A stretch of 64,000 nucleotides of DNA from Nocardia vaccinii NBRC 15922 (lineage in GTDB: Bacteria; Actinomycetota; Actinomycetes; Mycobacteriales; Mycobacteriaceae), in contig NZ_BDCC01000062.1 of NCBI RefSeq assembly GCF_001613305.1, positions 1-64,000 on the forward strand, in the 5' to 3' direction. The notes below the pieces were generated by a model. The model worked only from the letters and a program-made list of their open reading frames with translations, did no database searches and was not told the DNA's origin. The position numbers and the translations under genes are program-made. Of this stretch, positions 1 to 9,434 are shown one piece after another (the first letter of the stretch is position 1; every line of letters begins with the position of its first letter).

Positions 1-300
1 TCCTGGGGCGGTAGCGGCCGGGGCGGTCGTCCCCGGCCCCGTGGTCCCGGGCGTGGCTGTCCCGGAGGTATTCGGTTGCGCCGCAGGGTCGTTCGCCGTG
101 GGAGCAACAGAATTGGGCTGCGCCCCACCGGGACCGGCCGCAGTCGTCGCCGGCGCACGCGGCGCCTCCTGGGCGTCCGGCCGTGATCGCTGGGCGGGCC
201 GCGAATCACGCGCCGTCCAAGGTGTTCCGGGACTCGATTCGGCCTGATTCGTACCGTCACCGGGGTCCACCCCCGGCTCCACACCTGCGGGACTGCTCAC
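1..300 (-). CDS. Pro/Ala/Thr-rich T4SS-operon protein, 5' part only
   Basis: This is the first 100 codons of a gene that leaves the window at the left edge. Its GTG start overlaps the TGA of the upstream gene (GTGA), so translation is probably coupled. The visible part is low complexity, rich in Pro, Ala, Thr and Gly, with no membrane segment. In related actinobacterial conjugation loci a VirD4-like coupling protein or another T4SS part often sits here, but nothing visible decides that. I do not recognise it. Reading frame and coupling are seen; membership of the T4SS operon is inferred from position. Confidence 0.5.
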   Translation of the reverse strand, partial: MSSPAGVEPGVDPGDGTNQAESSPGTPWTARDSRPAQRSRPDAQEAPRAPATTAAGPGGAQPNSVAPTANDPAAQPNTSGTATPGTTGPGTTAPAATAPG

Positions 301-1226
301 GATCGACCCCTCAGTACTCGCTTCACCCGAACGTCCGATCCGGTCGGCATCGACCGACGGACCATCTGGCCGGTCGCGGGATCACTGGCCACGATCTCGT
401 TGGGCCCCAATGCGATTCCGACCGACGTCGGGACGAAGTTCCGGTAATTCCAGTAGACCAGGTCCCCGGCCGACACCGCTGCCGGCGCGACCCGCTGACC
501 GCAGACACCCTGGACCACGAGGGTGCTCGGCAACATCACCGGATCCAAGGAGGCAGTGGACGTCCGCGGACACGAATCTACCTGTGCGCCAACCTGACTC
601 GCCGAGGCCGAGGTACCACTGCCCGGGGCGGTTGCGTTCGCAGCCACATCACACCGACCGGATGCCGATGCCGACGAAGCCTGCGAGATGACGGCAGCCG
701 ACCACGCCGCATCATTCCCCGACGACCGCTTCCCTAGCTGTCCCAGCGCCAGCTCACGCGCGCATGCGACCGCCGGTCCGGTTTCGGCCGCCCCCAACGG
801 CGGAGCTTGATACGGCGCGGTGCGCATCTGGGTGAGGCAGGCGCGTTCCCAGTCGTCGACGCCGGTGTCGTCCGGCGCGATGGTCAGTTCCGCGAACGGA
901 TTCGCCGTGGGTGTATCCGTGGGGGCGGCCGTCTCGGCGGCGGGTACGGCGGTTTCGGTGATCGACGGGTCCGGGCCGACCGCGCTGTCGCACTGGTACC
1001 GCAGATCCGCCGCCTGTGCCGAGGTCGAACTGTCCGCCGCAACGATCACGACGGCCAGGATCGCGCCGATGATGAAAACGATCGCGGCGGCGAACCAGAC
1101 CCATTGCGGCACAAGCAGAAAGATCAGCATTCGGCCGACGGCCATCGCGCGGTTCCGCCCACTGCCGCCGGAGTTCGGCAGGACCGTGAGCAGCGACGAG
1201 AGCCACCCCACTCTTCCCAGCTTCAT
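297..1226 (-). CDS. Membrane-anchored NlpC/P60-like protein, catalytically degenerate
   Basis: The protein has 309 residues: a cytoplasmic N-terminus, one membrane segment at about residues 43-64, a Ser/Thr/Pro/Ala linker, and a C-terminal region (about 150-305) shaped like an NlpC/P60 fold. The stretch AGDLVYWNYRNF followed by TSVGIALG matches the family's GDLVFW...HVGIYLG pattern, but the catalytic His position is Ser. The helix that should carry the DCSG cysteine reads NDAAWSAAVISQ. It sits downstream of the VirB6-like gene with a GAGG ribosome site. T4SS often include a wall hydrolase; this copy looks inactive and may be structural. The fold assignment is an inference of moderate strength. 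Confidence 0.6.
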   Translation of the reverse strand: MKLGRVGWLSSLLTVLPNSGGSGRNRAMAVGRMLIFLLVPQWVWFAAAIVFIIGAILAVVIVAADSSTSAQAADLRYQCDSAVGPDPSITETAVPAAETAAPTDTPTANPFAELTIAPDDTGVDDWERACLTQMRTAPYQAPPLGAAETGPAVACARELALGQLGKRSSGNDAAWSAAVISQASSASASGRCDVAANATAPGSGTSASASQVGAQVDSCPRTSTASLDPVMLPSTLVVQGVCGQRVAPAAVSAGDLVYWNYRNFVPTSVGIALGPNEIVASDPATGQMVRRSMPTGSDVRVKRVLRGRS

Positions 1227-1250
1227 CGGGCTACCTCATCGCGGTGATCA

Positions 1251-3830
1251 TCAGTTCAGCAGGTCGCGGACCGGTGCCAGTGCGGCAAGCCAGTTCGGGC
1301 TGAAGCCGCCCGGACCCGGGCCCGGAGGTGTCATGGAGTTGACGCCCGTGCGCGCCGTACCGGAAACCCATTGATCTGTCGACTGAGCCCTGTCGATGTA
1401 ATTCCGCAACTCCCGCCAATTCTGCGCATCCTCGGGATTCGCCATGACTCGATCGAACGATCCCGACAACTCGTCGGCATGTCTGTCCTGAATATGATCC
1501 ATGATACGTTTCGCCTCATTGCGATCGATTCCTGCGCTCAGCAGTTCTTGCTTGGCCTGGATGAGCTCATGGTTTATGGGATTGGTATTGGGATCCGCTG
1601 CGTGTGGCCCCTTCGCCTCAGGTAGCCGGTAGTTGCCCATCGAAAATTCCTGCAGCGCCTTGATCCGCGCTTCCGACCCCGCGAACGGCCCATTATACCC
1701 TCGCGGACCACCGAAGTACCTATTGGCATAATCCAGACTCGCACCGTGCAGATTGACGACATTGTCCCGCCCGCGCACGAGCCCCAGCGCCTGCTCGGCC
1801 GATGTCAGATGCGCCGCCGTCATGATCTCGTGCGCCCGTCGTCCGCCGGGACCGTAATTTCCGGTGCTGAGTGAACCCGCCGACGTCAGAGCCAATTGCA
1901 TTGCAGTGGTGAATATCGCGAGCGGCTTGTCCGCGAAATTGAATCGGTCCACGAGCTGTTCCACCCTGCCCCACGAACCCATGACCGCATTGGCATTCCG
2001 TCCGCGGATACCGGCCAACTCCATAGGACCGAATGCCGCGTTGGTCGCGACTCCCTTTTCGATACGTAGCGCCGCGAGTGCGGCCGCGGCGCCGCGCATA
2101 CTCCGCAGGCCACCGCCCTGCCGGGCGGCCCGGCGGGCCGTGTTCTGAAATTCGCGTTTGTCGGCAAATTGCTGTGCGGACACGTCATACCACTCCGGCA
2201 GGTTGCCCAACCTCCAGGCCTTTTTCTGAGCACGCATCTCCTTACGGGCGTTGGGGTTCCACGGGTTGCGGGCGCCGCCGAACAGATGCGCGACGAACGG
2301 CGAGGAGTTTGCCCAGTTCAAGGCGTTCAGATCCAGCAGCAGACGATTGCTCGCCAACGTCCTCGCGGCGGTGGTCCCACCACCCATGCCGACCAGGCCG
2401 CCCCCACCGCCGCCTCGGCCCCCAGCCTCGGCGGCAGCCACCAAACGTCCGGTCACCCAGGAATTGCCCCTGGTTACGGCACTGGTCAACCGGCCGAACT
2501 GGAAGATGAAGACGATCTCCACCACCGCGCCGATCACGAAGACCGCCATGACCTGGCCGTTCGCCTGTTCGAACAGATCTCCGAGGAACAGCACGTACAC
2601 CCCGAGAGCGATGACCTGCACCGCCATTCGCGCACCCGCGATGAACCCATCGACCACATTGTGAATCGTGAACACCTGCGTCGGCCCGTAGATGTAACCG
2701 CCCGCCGCGAATCCGAATATCGTCAGGAATCCGTGGTAAATCGCGTCGAATGCGGACCAGATGATCTTGATGGCAAGATATGCGGCGAACAACAGCAGAA
2801 TCGTGCCGGAGATCAGCAGCAGCAAGCCGGCCCCGATCTGCCCGACGCTCGGATTGGATGCGGCGGCATATGCGGCGGAATCGCCACAAGACTTCATTCC
2901 GTCCTTGACTTCGCCTTCGTTACCCGCCGCCACCCCTGCCGACCAGAATGCCTTGCACGACCCGTCGCTATCGACCACGTGCCCGAAATTCCAGACCTGC
3001 AGCGGTCGGCGGGCGAAATTGTCCGCCAGATCCGCCTGCATGCTCGCCACCAGCTGGGTCGGATCGTCAGTGGTCTGCCCGTTCAATCCCGCGGCCACCG
3101 ATATGCCCACATTTCGCCCCTGCGCGAGCAGTCCGTCCGAGTCCAGCACGTCGGCAAGCGGATTCGCGAGAAACAGCGGAGAGAGCATGGCGATCAGGAT
3201 CATCGTCACGACCTGCGCCGTCGCCTTGCTGTAGAAACCGCGGGCCACGAAATACGCCACGAAGAACGCGCCGATCGTCGCCGCGGTGATCAGCATCAGC
3301 GGCGTCGCGATCTGCCCGGTCAGGCTGTTCGCCACACCGTGCAGCGCCTGGGCCACCAAATTCAGCCACTGGAAACTGAGAGCGTATCCGACCAGCCAGA
3401 TCGCGGTCGTCACGATGACCATCCACCCCGCGAATTCCAAGCCGATGACCAGCGACAGTGCGGTATTACCGGGATGGAACAAGCTGCCGTGATCGGTGGC
3501 GAACAGATAGTTCGACACCTGTACGCCCGAGGAATCCCGGATCGACATCCAGCTCAGCGCGCTGTTGACCGACGAAGCGGTGCCGGTGCCGGTCTCCGAG
3601 GTCGAACTCGTCGTGGTCTGTGCCGTCGCGAGCTCCCCGAGAACGCCCGGGAAGACGAACATCAGCACGAATACGACCGCGATCCCGGTCGTCCACCGCC
3701 GCAACCGGGTCGCGCCGACCCAGCTGCGGATCCGTCCCCGAACCGCGCGCGGAGACCACCGCGCGGCATCCCAGAACTGCAGCTCCCGATCCCAATCCGA
3801 ACGGGAGCTCGGTTCGTCTGGGGAATTCAT
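1251..3830 (-). CDS. VirB6/TrbL-like polytopic T4SS channel protein
   Basis: ATG at 3830 overlaps the TGA of the VirB4-like gene (ATGA); the longer open frame upstream is only shadow of that gene. The 859-residue protein has a short charged N-terminus, several hydrophobic segments between about residues 45 and 450, a Gly-rich hinge near 465-485, and a soluble tail of about 370 residues ending in a Pro/Gly-rich motif. This layout fits the inner-membrane channel subunit (VirB6/TrbL class) of Gram-positive conjugation systems. The large soluble tail is common in such proteins and may reach the cell wall or DNA substrate. The family is assigned from topology and its place directly after VirB4, not from a signature motif. 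Confidence 0.7.
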   Translation of the reverse strand: MNSPDEPSSRSDWDRELQFWDAARWSPRAVRGRIRSWVGATRLRRWTTGIAVVFVLMFVFPGVLGELATAQTTTSSTSETGTGTASSVNSALSWMSIRDSSGVQVSNYLFATDHGSLFHPGNTALSLVIGLEFAGWMVIVTTAIWLVGYALSFQWLNLVAQALHGVANSLTGQIATPLMLITAATIGAFFVAYFVARGFYSKATAQVVTMILIAMLSPLFLANPLADVLDSDGLLAQGRNVGISVAAGLNGQTTDDPTQLVASMQADLADNFARRPLQVWNFGHVVDSDGSCKAFWSAGVAAGNEGEVKDGMKSCGDSAAYAAASNPSVGQIGAGLLLLISGTILLLFAAYLAIKIIWSAFDAIYHGFLTIFGFAAGGYIYGPTQVFTIHNVVDGFIAGARMAVQVIALGVYVLFLGDLFEQANGQVMAVFVIGAVVEIVFIFQFGRLTSAVTRGNSWVTGRLVAAAEAGGRGGGGGGLVGMGGGTTAARTLASNRLLLDLNALNWANSSPFVAHLFGGARNPWNPNARKEMRAQKKAWRLGNLPEWYDVSAQQFADKREFQNTARRAARQGGGLRSMRGAAAALAALRIEKGVATNAAFGPMELAGIRGRNANAVMGSWGRVEQLVDRFNFADKPLAIFTTAMQLALTSAGSLSTGNYGPGGRRAHEIMTAAHLTSAEQALGLVRGRDNVVNLHGASLDYANRYFGGPRGYNGPFAGSEARIKALQEFSMGNYRLPEAKGPHAADPNTNPINHELIQAKQELLSAGIDRNEAKRIMDHIQDRHADELSGSFDRVMANPEDAQNWRELRNYIDRAQSTDQWVSGTARTGVNSMTPPGPGPGGFSPNWLAALAPVRDLLN

Positions 3831-6355
3831 CTCGCGACCTGTCTTTCGGTCAGCGCCGGACGCGAACCACCCGGGGACGGCGTGCTGGTGATCGCCGCGG
3901 CCCGGTCCGGGCGCGCCGGACCCAGCACCTTGCCGCGACCGATCCGGTTCAGCGCATCCCGCATGAACATCTCGCCCCGGCGTTCCTCGGGGACCTGCCG
4001 ACCGGTACCGACCGGCGGAGAGGTGTCCTCGCGCAGGATTTGCAGCAGGAACGGCGACTGCTCCAGATCGACGCCGAGCCATTCCAGACTGTTGCGAGCC
4101 AGTGCCTCGTCACGCTGACGGAAGACGAAACGGTTCGGAATCAGGTTGTGCGCCGCACCTTGGAAGTCGGTGGCCGGATCGTGCGAGGCGAGCCCGACCG
4201 CGGCCAGATGCTTACGGCCGTCGCGGCTGAAGTCCGAGGTCACCGCCGAGCCGACCTGGGTCTGGGTGAAGTGGTGCGCCTCGTCACCGACCAGCAGCCC
4301 GAAGCGGCCGTTATCGGTGAGGAACGCCTCGCGCGCGGCGACGCCGACCAGTTCGTACAGCGCGGTCCCCAGTCGTTTGGTCAGCGGCAGGCGGTTGTAC
4401 AGATGCGGTGTGACCAGTTCCTCGGCGGTCGGCAGCGCGACGTTGTGACTGCGAACCACCGTCGCGGCAGCATCCAGACGCAGCGGCCGCAACCTCGGAT
4501 CGAACAACACCGGCACCCGTTCGGCAATGGTCCCCAACCGCGCCGCGAGATCGGCGTACTCCTCCGGAGCTCGGGGTTCCGCGCTGCGGCGGCGAACGAC
4601 CTGGAACAGATCCAGCAAACTTCCGATGCCGTTCTCCTCGATCCCCCGGGCCGTGAGCAGATTGCTCAATGCCGCGCCCGAACCTGAGGTGGGCGACAGA
4701 TCCAGCAGCGGCAGAATCGAATCCAGCGCCCGCTCGCCGGCGACCCGGGACTCGAACAGCCGCAACGGATCCAGTGAAACCGTCGGGTTGGCCAGATCGA
4801 TGATGACCGCGTCGTCGATCGCCGAGGCGAAATGCTCCCATTCGCCGACCTGACTGCGGTCGATCGCCAGGAACTGTCCGCCCATATCGTGCACCAGCAC
4901 GGCCATCAATTTCAGGAAATACGATTTACCCGAACCGAGTTCCCCGGTCACGGCGAAGGATGCCGACAAATCATGGAAAGCGGCTTCCATGATACCGAAA
5001 TGAATCGGCTCGAAATGTCCGGAGAGCAGATTCACTCCGATCACCGGACCGCTGTCGTCACCGATCTGATTCGTATTGAACGGAACGAATCCGGACCACA
5101 TGTCCGAGGGCACGATATGCGCGTAATCGTCGTACGCCCGGCGCGGCGGGCTGCCCGGAACGAGCATCGACCAGAGATCGACCTGCGCGCCGACCGGTGC
5201 GACCATATCGATCTGGAATCGCTTGTACCTGCGTTTGAGCGAGTTGACCGCGTCCATGGTGATTTCCTGCGAGGGCCCGCCCACCGCGAGAACCGTCGTG
5301 AACGAGACCTCCGACTCACCGCCGTTGACCTCGAAGTGATGGTTGTACTCGCTGAGCATCTGCACCTTGGACGCGAGCGTGTTCTGCGCGAACGACACCT
5401 CCTGATCGCGCTGGTCCATCTGCTCGCCCAGACGCCGCAGATTCAGCTCGTTGTTCTTGAGCACCTGTTCGACCGGCTTGGTCGACACCCGCATTCCCCA
5501 GTCCACGGTGACATCCTCGATACCTTCGACGATATTGAGGAATTCGCTGAGCCCCGGAAATTCCATCCCCGAATACGGGAACGATCTGGGCGTGAGCATG
5601 GACTGATAGGAGGGCAGGTATTGATAATCCGCCTGCACCACTTTGACGACCGGTACGAACGACGGCCGTATCGTCCGGCCACGATCGGTGTTCGCACCCT
5701 CGTCCAGTGCCGCGGAGCGGAATACCGCGGCCGTCGCATCATCGATGTATCCGACTCTGGTCGGCGCGACCGGATCGCCGCCCGCACCCCTGGACAAATA
5801 ATGCTCCCAGAGCCATTGGAACAATGCGGCGGGAACAGGTACGGGATCGAAGTCACCGCCGATACGGGAGAGGATCTCTTTGGCCTTCTGATCGTATTCT
5901 TCCAAATCGGCACGAGCTATCGCCGTAGCGTCGATCGTCGAGGTACTGCCCCGCCACATTCGCGACAACGCCGACAGACTGGCATTCGCGGAGCCGACCG
6001 GAATGGTCAGCAAGAATATGCGGGTGTTCGGCGAGATCGCCCGAATACGCTCATACGAAGCCACCACCTCCAGGGCGTAGTCCTCGCATTCGTCCAGATC
6101 CACGCCCTCGACCATTTTGCCGAGCACGTCGAGAGTATTCATCCGAGCCTGTATCCCCAGCAGCAGAGACCCGTTCGGCAGATTGTTGATCAGCGCGTGG
6201 TGAGCGGCCTTCACATCGTATTTGTCACTCGTCTTGCGCAATCCGTAACCGAGCGGGTTCACGAAATACGTCGCGGTCACCAAACCGGAATGGGTGAACT
6301 GCAGATTTCCCCGGATGGCCGCGGTGGGCTGGAGGTCTCGCTCGAACGCCATCAC
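3827..6355 (-). CDS. VirB4-like conjugation ATPase
   Basis: The 842-residue protein carries a Walker A motif GELGSGKS near residue 467 and a Walker B-like VGDEAHHF near residue 690. Its long N-terminal half fits the VirB4/TraC/SCO6880-associated ATPases that power substrate transfer and pilus biogenesis at the inner membrane. GTG at 6355 and ATG at 6352 are both possible starts; both overlap the upstream stop, and the product is nearly the same. It is the energising subunit of the operon and the most secure T4SS assignment here. No relaxase or VirD4 coupling ATPase is visible in the window, so whether the system moves DNA or protein cannot be decided. Confidence 0.85.
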   Translation of the reverse strand: MMAFERDLQPTAAIRGNLQFTHSGLVTATYFVNPLGYGLRKTSDKYDVKAAHHALINNLPNGSLLLGIQARMNTLDVLGKMVEGVDLDECEDYALEVVASYERIRAISPNTRIFLLTIPVGSANASLSALSRMWRGSTSTIDATAIARADLEEYDQKAKEILSRIGGDFDPVPVPAALFQWLWEHYLSRGAGGDPVAPTRVGYIDDATAAVFRSAALDEGANTDRGRTIRPSFVPVVKVVQADYQYLPSYQSMLTPRSFPYSGMEFPGLSEFLNIVEGIEDVTVDWGMRVSTKPVEQVLKNNELNLRRLGEQMDQRDQEVSFAQNTLASKVQMLSEYNHHFEVNGGESEVSFTTVLAVGGPSQEITMDAVNSLKRRYKRFQIDMVAPVGAQVDLWSMLVPGSPPRRAYDDYAHIVPSDMWSGFVPFNTNQIGDDSGPVIGVNLLSGHFEPIHFGIMEAAFHDLSASFAVTGELGSGKSYFLKLMAVLVHDMGGQFLAIDRSQVGEWEHFASAIDDAVIIDLANPTVSLDPLRLFESRVAGERALDSILPLLDLSPTSGSGAALSNLLTARGIEENGIGSLLDLFQVVRRRSAEPRAPEEYADLAARLGTIAERVPVLFDPRLRPLRLDAAATVVRSHNVALPTAEELVTPHLYNRLPLTKRLGTALYELVGVAAREAFLTDNGRFGLLVGDEAHHFTQTQVGSAVTSDFSRDGRKHLAAVGLASHDPATDFQGAAHNLIPNRFVFRQRDEALARNSLEWLGVDLEQSPFLLQILREDTSPPVGTGRQVPEERRGEMFMRDALNRIGRGKVLGPARPDRAAAITSTPSPGGSRPALTERQVAR

Positions 6356-6894
6356 GCGGCCCCTTCCGGCAGTGCGTCCTTGCCCCTGCCCTCGGCGAGG
6401 GCCCGGATTCCGCCGCCCCAGCGTTCGAGCACCCCGGCCGCCCCGCCGCCGCCGGTGACGAACGTCGAGGCGGGTCTGCTCGCACCGGCCGACTCCCTGC
6501 GGTCGGGCAGGACGACCACGACGGTCTCCTCGATGAACGTGGCGCTACTCGACGAATCCGGGGTGAGCGGCATACCTGAGGCCGAAACCGGTTTGCGAAT
6601 CAGCAACAACCGGCCGAACCACATGATGCGCGAGGTCGTCCGGACGCCCGTGTACGGCACCAGTCCGATCCCGAATACGGCCGCGATGGTCACGACCAGT
6701 CCGGCGATGAAGGTGACCGCCGGATTGGCCGGAAGCGTCATCGCCAGTATCGAGGTGATCACCATGAGCACCACCGCACCGATCACCTGCGGCAGGGTGT
6801 ACGGCCCGAAGGGCAGCTTCTGTCCGTTCTGCGCCTTGCCGATCATCGTGGGCACGCGTTTGATCGGCGTGTACACCTTGATCAGGTCGGTCAC
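6352..6894 (-). CDS. PrgI/TcpE-like small T4SS membrane protein
   Basis: The start is the GTG at 6894, overlapping the TGA of the preceding gene; an apparent upstream extension lies inside that gene. The 180-residue product has a basic N-terminus, a KLPFGPYTLPQ loop, and two closely spaced membrane hairpin segments (about residues 27-75), followed by a soluble domain. This resembles the PrgI and TcpE families, small inner-membrane partners of VirB4 in Gram-positive T4SS. The gene precedes the VirB4-like ATPase directly, the usual place for PrgI. The C-terminal 60 residues are Gly/Ala/Arg-rich and probably disordered. Confidence 0.65.
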   Translation of the reverse strand: MTDLIKVYTPIKRVPTMIGKAQNGQKLPFGPYTLPQVIGAVVLMVITSILAMTLPANPAVTFIAGLVVTIAAVFGIGLVPYTGVRTTSRIMWFGRLLLIRKPVSASGMPLTPDSSSSATFIEETVVVVLPDRRESAGASRPASTFVTGGGGAAGVLERWGGGIRALAEGRGKDALPEGAA

Positions 6895-7154
6895 TGATAA
6901 CTCCCGATCGGGTGATCGGGAACGACGCTGTTGGTGTCGACGCGCGCGTAGTTGATCACGGTGGGCAGGATCCACAACAGCACCGCCGCGAGCACGGCCG
7001 ATCCGGCCACCACCAACACCCTGCTGGGCGAGAGTTTCGACTTCGCGCCTTCGGAGACGATCAGCGATACCCCGACGATGGCGACGATGATGATGCCCAG
7101 CCACCGCACCAGTTGCAGCACGTACTCGAGAATGATGCTGAGTTGACTACCCAT
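6891..7154 (-). CDS. Two-helix pilin-like membrane protein (VirB2/TrbC topology)
   Basis: This 87-residue protein has two hydrophobic helices (about residues 15-36 and 46-66) joined by a basic loop EGAKSKLSPSR. That is the topology of VirB2/TrbC pilins and of small accessory subunits in actinobacterial conjugation loci. An AAGGG ribosome site precedes the ATG. There is no long N-terminal signal peptide, so a classical pilin is not certain. It is co-transcribed between the TcpC-like gene and the PrgI-like gene, with an 18-base gap upstream and a 4-base overlap downstream. Confidence 0.6.
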   Translation of the reverse strand: MGSQLSIILEYVLQLVRWLGIIIVAIVGVSLIVSEGAKSKLSPSRVLVVAGSAVLAAVLLWILPTVINYARVDTNSVVPDHPIGSYQ

Positions 7155-7172
7155 GGGACTGCCCTTTCCGGA

Positions 7173-8192
7173 TCAGTTCTGTGTCGCCGGCGGAATCGAC
7201 ACCGCGGGCGACGGCGTCGTGGTAGTCGGCTTCGATGGTGCGGTGGCCGCCGTTTTACCGCCGCCTTGCACGACGGTGAGCGGGCTGCGCAGTTCGGGGA
7301 CGAGATCCACGGCACGGACCTGCCACTGGCCGCCGGCACGGATCATCGTCAGCGGATAGGCGAGCGTCGGGGAAGCGCCGTCGGTGCCCTTGGGATCGAC
7401 CATCGCCAGCACTCTGGCGTTCGATCCGGTCGCGCCGCATCCGGACAGATCCGCGGAGACCGCGGTCGTCTTGACCGTGCTGAACGGCGGCGGTGTAGGC
7501 GAAACGATGCCGGAATTCGGTGCGGCATAACGGGATACGTCGGCGGTGCCGGTCAGGTACGCGGTCAGGAATCCGGCGGCCACCTGTCCCAGCGGTGAGT
7601 CGGCGGTGCACGTCACCTGGTAGCCCAGGGCCAGATCGGAGCCGCGTTGCGGGGCGTCGACCGCGGCGGGTAGCGACAGTGCGCGCACGGTCCCACTCAC
7701 CACCGACACCGCGACGCGGTAGTACTGCCGGGCGGTCTTGGTCGCGGCGCTCGCGGCAGCCGCGGATCCGCCGGGCTTGACCGAGACCGTCACGGTCCAC
7801 ACCTCGAGGTCACCCGCCGCGGTCTCTCGTGCGGCGAAGACCACCTCCGGATCGCCTACCTGTCGCGGCGTGGACGGCAGCGTGACCTGCTGCCCGGGGC
7901 TCACGTACTCCGTGATGCGGTCCTGCGCACTGGCGTCGGCCCCCAGATAGGCCACCACGAAGTCGCGGGCGAAGGATTCGGCCAGTTGGGAGCGCCCGAC
8001 CATCTTCGCGATCGATTCGTCGGAGGGGCCGGCGGGCGGTGAGGAGAAGAAGCTCAGCACGGCGTGCCCGCCGCCCAGAACCGCGAGTACGGCCAGTATC
8101 GCGACCAGGACGTTCTCCCGGCGGCGACGCAGGACCATGCGGCGAAGCAGATCTTCGCCCGAGTCCGCCGATCTCTTCGCCGCTGCCCGCAC
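7173..8192 (-). CDS. TcpC-like conjugal transfer protein
   Basis: The 339-residue protein has a basic N-terminus, one membrane helix at about residues 28-50, and a large extracytoplasmic part that looks like two NTF2-type domains followed by a Thr/Pro-rich tail. This is the design of TcpC, the VirB8-like core of Gram-positive T4SS. It is the first gene of the visible operon. The GTG at 8192 has a GAGG directly against it, which is too close, so a start at the ATG at 8138 is possible. Family assignment is by topology and neighbours. Confidence 0.75.
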   Translation of the reverse strand: MRAAAKRSADSGEDLLRRMVLRRRRENVLVAILAVLAVLGGGHAVLSFFSSPPAGPSDESIAKMVGRSQLAESFARDFVVAYLGADASAQDRITEYVSPGQQVTLPSTPRQVGDPEVVFAARETAAGDLEVWTVTVSVKPGGSAAAASAATKTARQYYRVAVSVVSGTVRALSLPAAVDAPQRGSDLALGYQVTCTADSPLGQVAAGFLTAYLTGTADVSRYAAPNSGIVSPTPPPFSTVKTTAVSADLSGCGATGSNARVLAMVDPKGTDGASPTLAYPLTMIRAGGQWQVRAVDLVPELRSPLTVVQGGGKTAATAPSKPTTTTPSPAVSIPPATQN

Positions 8193-8261
8193 CCTCGAAA
8201 TGGTAGATAGCGGGCACGGTCGCCAATCGAATGCTTGTTCCCGACACTGGGAACAATCGCA

Positions 8262-9413
8262 TCAGCATGCAGGGCTGCGTTTCATCCGCCCGCCGAGCCG
8301 ATGACGAAGTTGGTCGTCGTATCCGATCGGTCCACGCGACCTCGGCAGATCCGGCGCACCGCGATATGCGTCCAGCAGCGGCGTCTGCTCGCCCGTCCGC
8401 ACCAATTGCGCAATGGCCAGTTGGCGACTGGAATATCCCGGATACGGATACATCAGCATCGAGGTCGGCGTATAGCCGCCGGCATAGTTGAGCGCCCGTA
8501 CCGTCACCCCGGTGGTATCACCGGCGCGCAACTTCTCGCCGAGCGCGATCAAGGTTTCGCGATCCTCCGGATGAAATACATCGGTGGGCCGGAAAAGATA
8601 ATCCCATCGAATCCACGGGGCGGGATCGGTGAGCCAGTGCGAGATGCTGGTGCGCTCGAGTTGAACCACCGCCAGATGCGTCCCGGCCCGGCGGTGCGCC
8701 TCGCGCAGCCCGACCCGTTCCAGCGTCGGCCAGACCTCCGGGGAATTCGCGGAGGTGACGTCCTCGAACAACAACCACGCGCCCCGGGTCCGCGCGTCGT
8801 CGCGGGCGCGAATCGTGATGCGCCACCGTCCCGTTCGCCCCGGGCCGTCGGTGACCGCGACGTCGAACTGCAGTCTGGCCCCCGGTTTGGGCTCGTACAG
8901 CAGATCGAGCACCTCCGCGTGCCGATCGAATCCGGTCACCCGGTGGAACAGTTCCGCGATCGACGTCGCGGGCACATACTCCTCAGCGCACACGCCCCAC
9001 AGTCGGGTGATCCCGCTGGGCAGCTGGACCGTCTGCGATTCCAGATCCCAGATCGCGCCCACCGCCGGGGTCGCGGGTCCTGCCGGAGCTCCGGTAGGGC
9101 CCAGCCACAGCCGGATCGCGTGGACGTCCCCGGCCGGACCGAATACCGGCCGCACCTTCAGATCGTGCGGGCCCGACGCGGTCGGCACCCGCAGATCGAT
9201 ATCCTCGGCCTGCGACCGGGCCTCCTGCACGATCTCGATCAGCCGCGCGGTGCTCAGACTGTCGTACAGCGCGGGCGATTTCGCCAGCAGGCGCTGCAGC
9301 ACGCGTTGCCAACTCGCGAAGTCGCGCGGTTCCAACCCCACCGATGCCACCGACATCGCATCGGCGGCCAGGGTCTCGACCGTCACCCATGGAATCATTG
9401 CGTCGTTTCGCAT
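8262..9413 (-). CDS. Tandem PAS-like sensory protein without output domain
   Basis: The 383-residue soluble protein shows two regions with PAS-like features. One (about 125-225) runs from AIWDLESQTVQ to AWLLFEDVT. The other (about 240-345) contains FRPTDVFHPEDRETL, echoing the PAS/PAC 'HPEDR' motif. The first 120 residues resemble nothing I recognise. No kinase, HTH, GGDEF or other output domain is present, so it would act through partner proteins. Two palindromes lie directly upstream (9435-9493), so it is probably regulated itself. The PAS call is inferred from motif and predicted strand pattern. Confidence 0.5.
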   Translation of the reverse strand: MRNDAMIPWVTVETLAADAMSVASVGLEPRDFASWQRVLQRLLAKSPALYDSLSTARLIEIVQEARSQAEDIDLRVPTASGPHDLKVRPVFGPAGDVHAIRLWLGPTGAPAGPATPAVGAIWDLESQTVQLPSGITRLWGVCAEEYVPATSIAELFHRVTGFDRHAEVLDLLYEPKPGARLQFDVAVTDGPGRTGRWRITIRARDDARTRGAWLLFEDVTSANSPEVWPTLERVGLREAHRRAGTHLAVVQLERTSISHWLTDPAPWIRWDYLFRPTDVFHPEDRETLIALGEKLRAGDTTGVTVRALNYAGGYTPTSMLMYPYPGYSSRQLAIAQLVRTGEQTPLLDAYRGAPDLPRSRGPIGYDDQLRHRLGGRMKRSPAC

Positions 9414-9434
9414 CCGCCTGACCAGCCGCTCCTT

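Noticed and set aside
2169-4118. Long plus-strand frame opposite the VirB6-like gene
   Set aside because: Composition is Arg/His/Gln-rich shadow; the minus strand has clear membrane helices and start/stop overlaps.
4832-6955. Long plus-strand frame opposite the VirB4-like gene
   Set aside because: It is antisense to Walker A and B motifs of a clear ATPase and shows no motif of its own.
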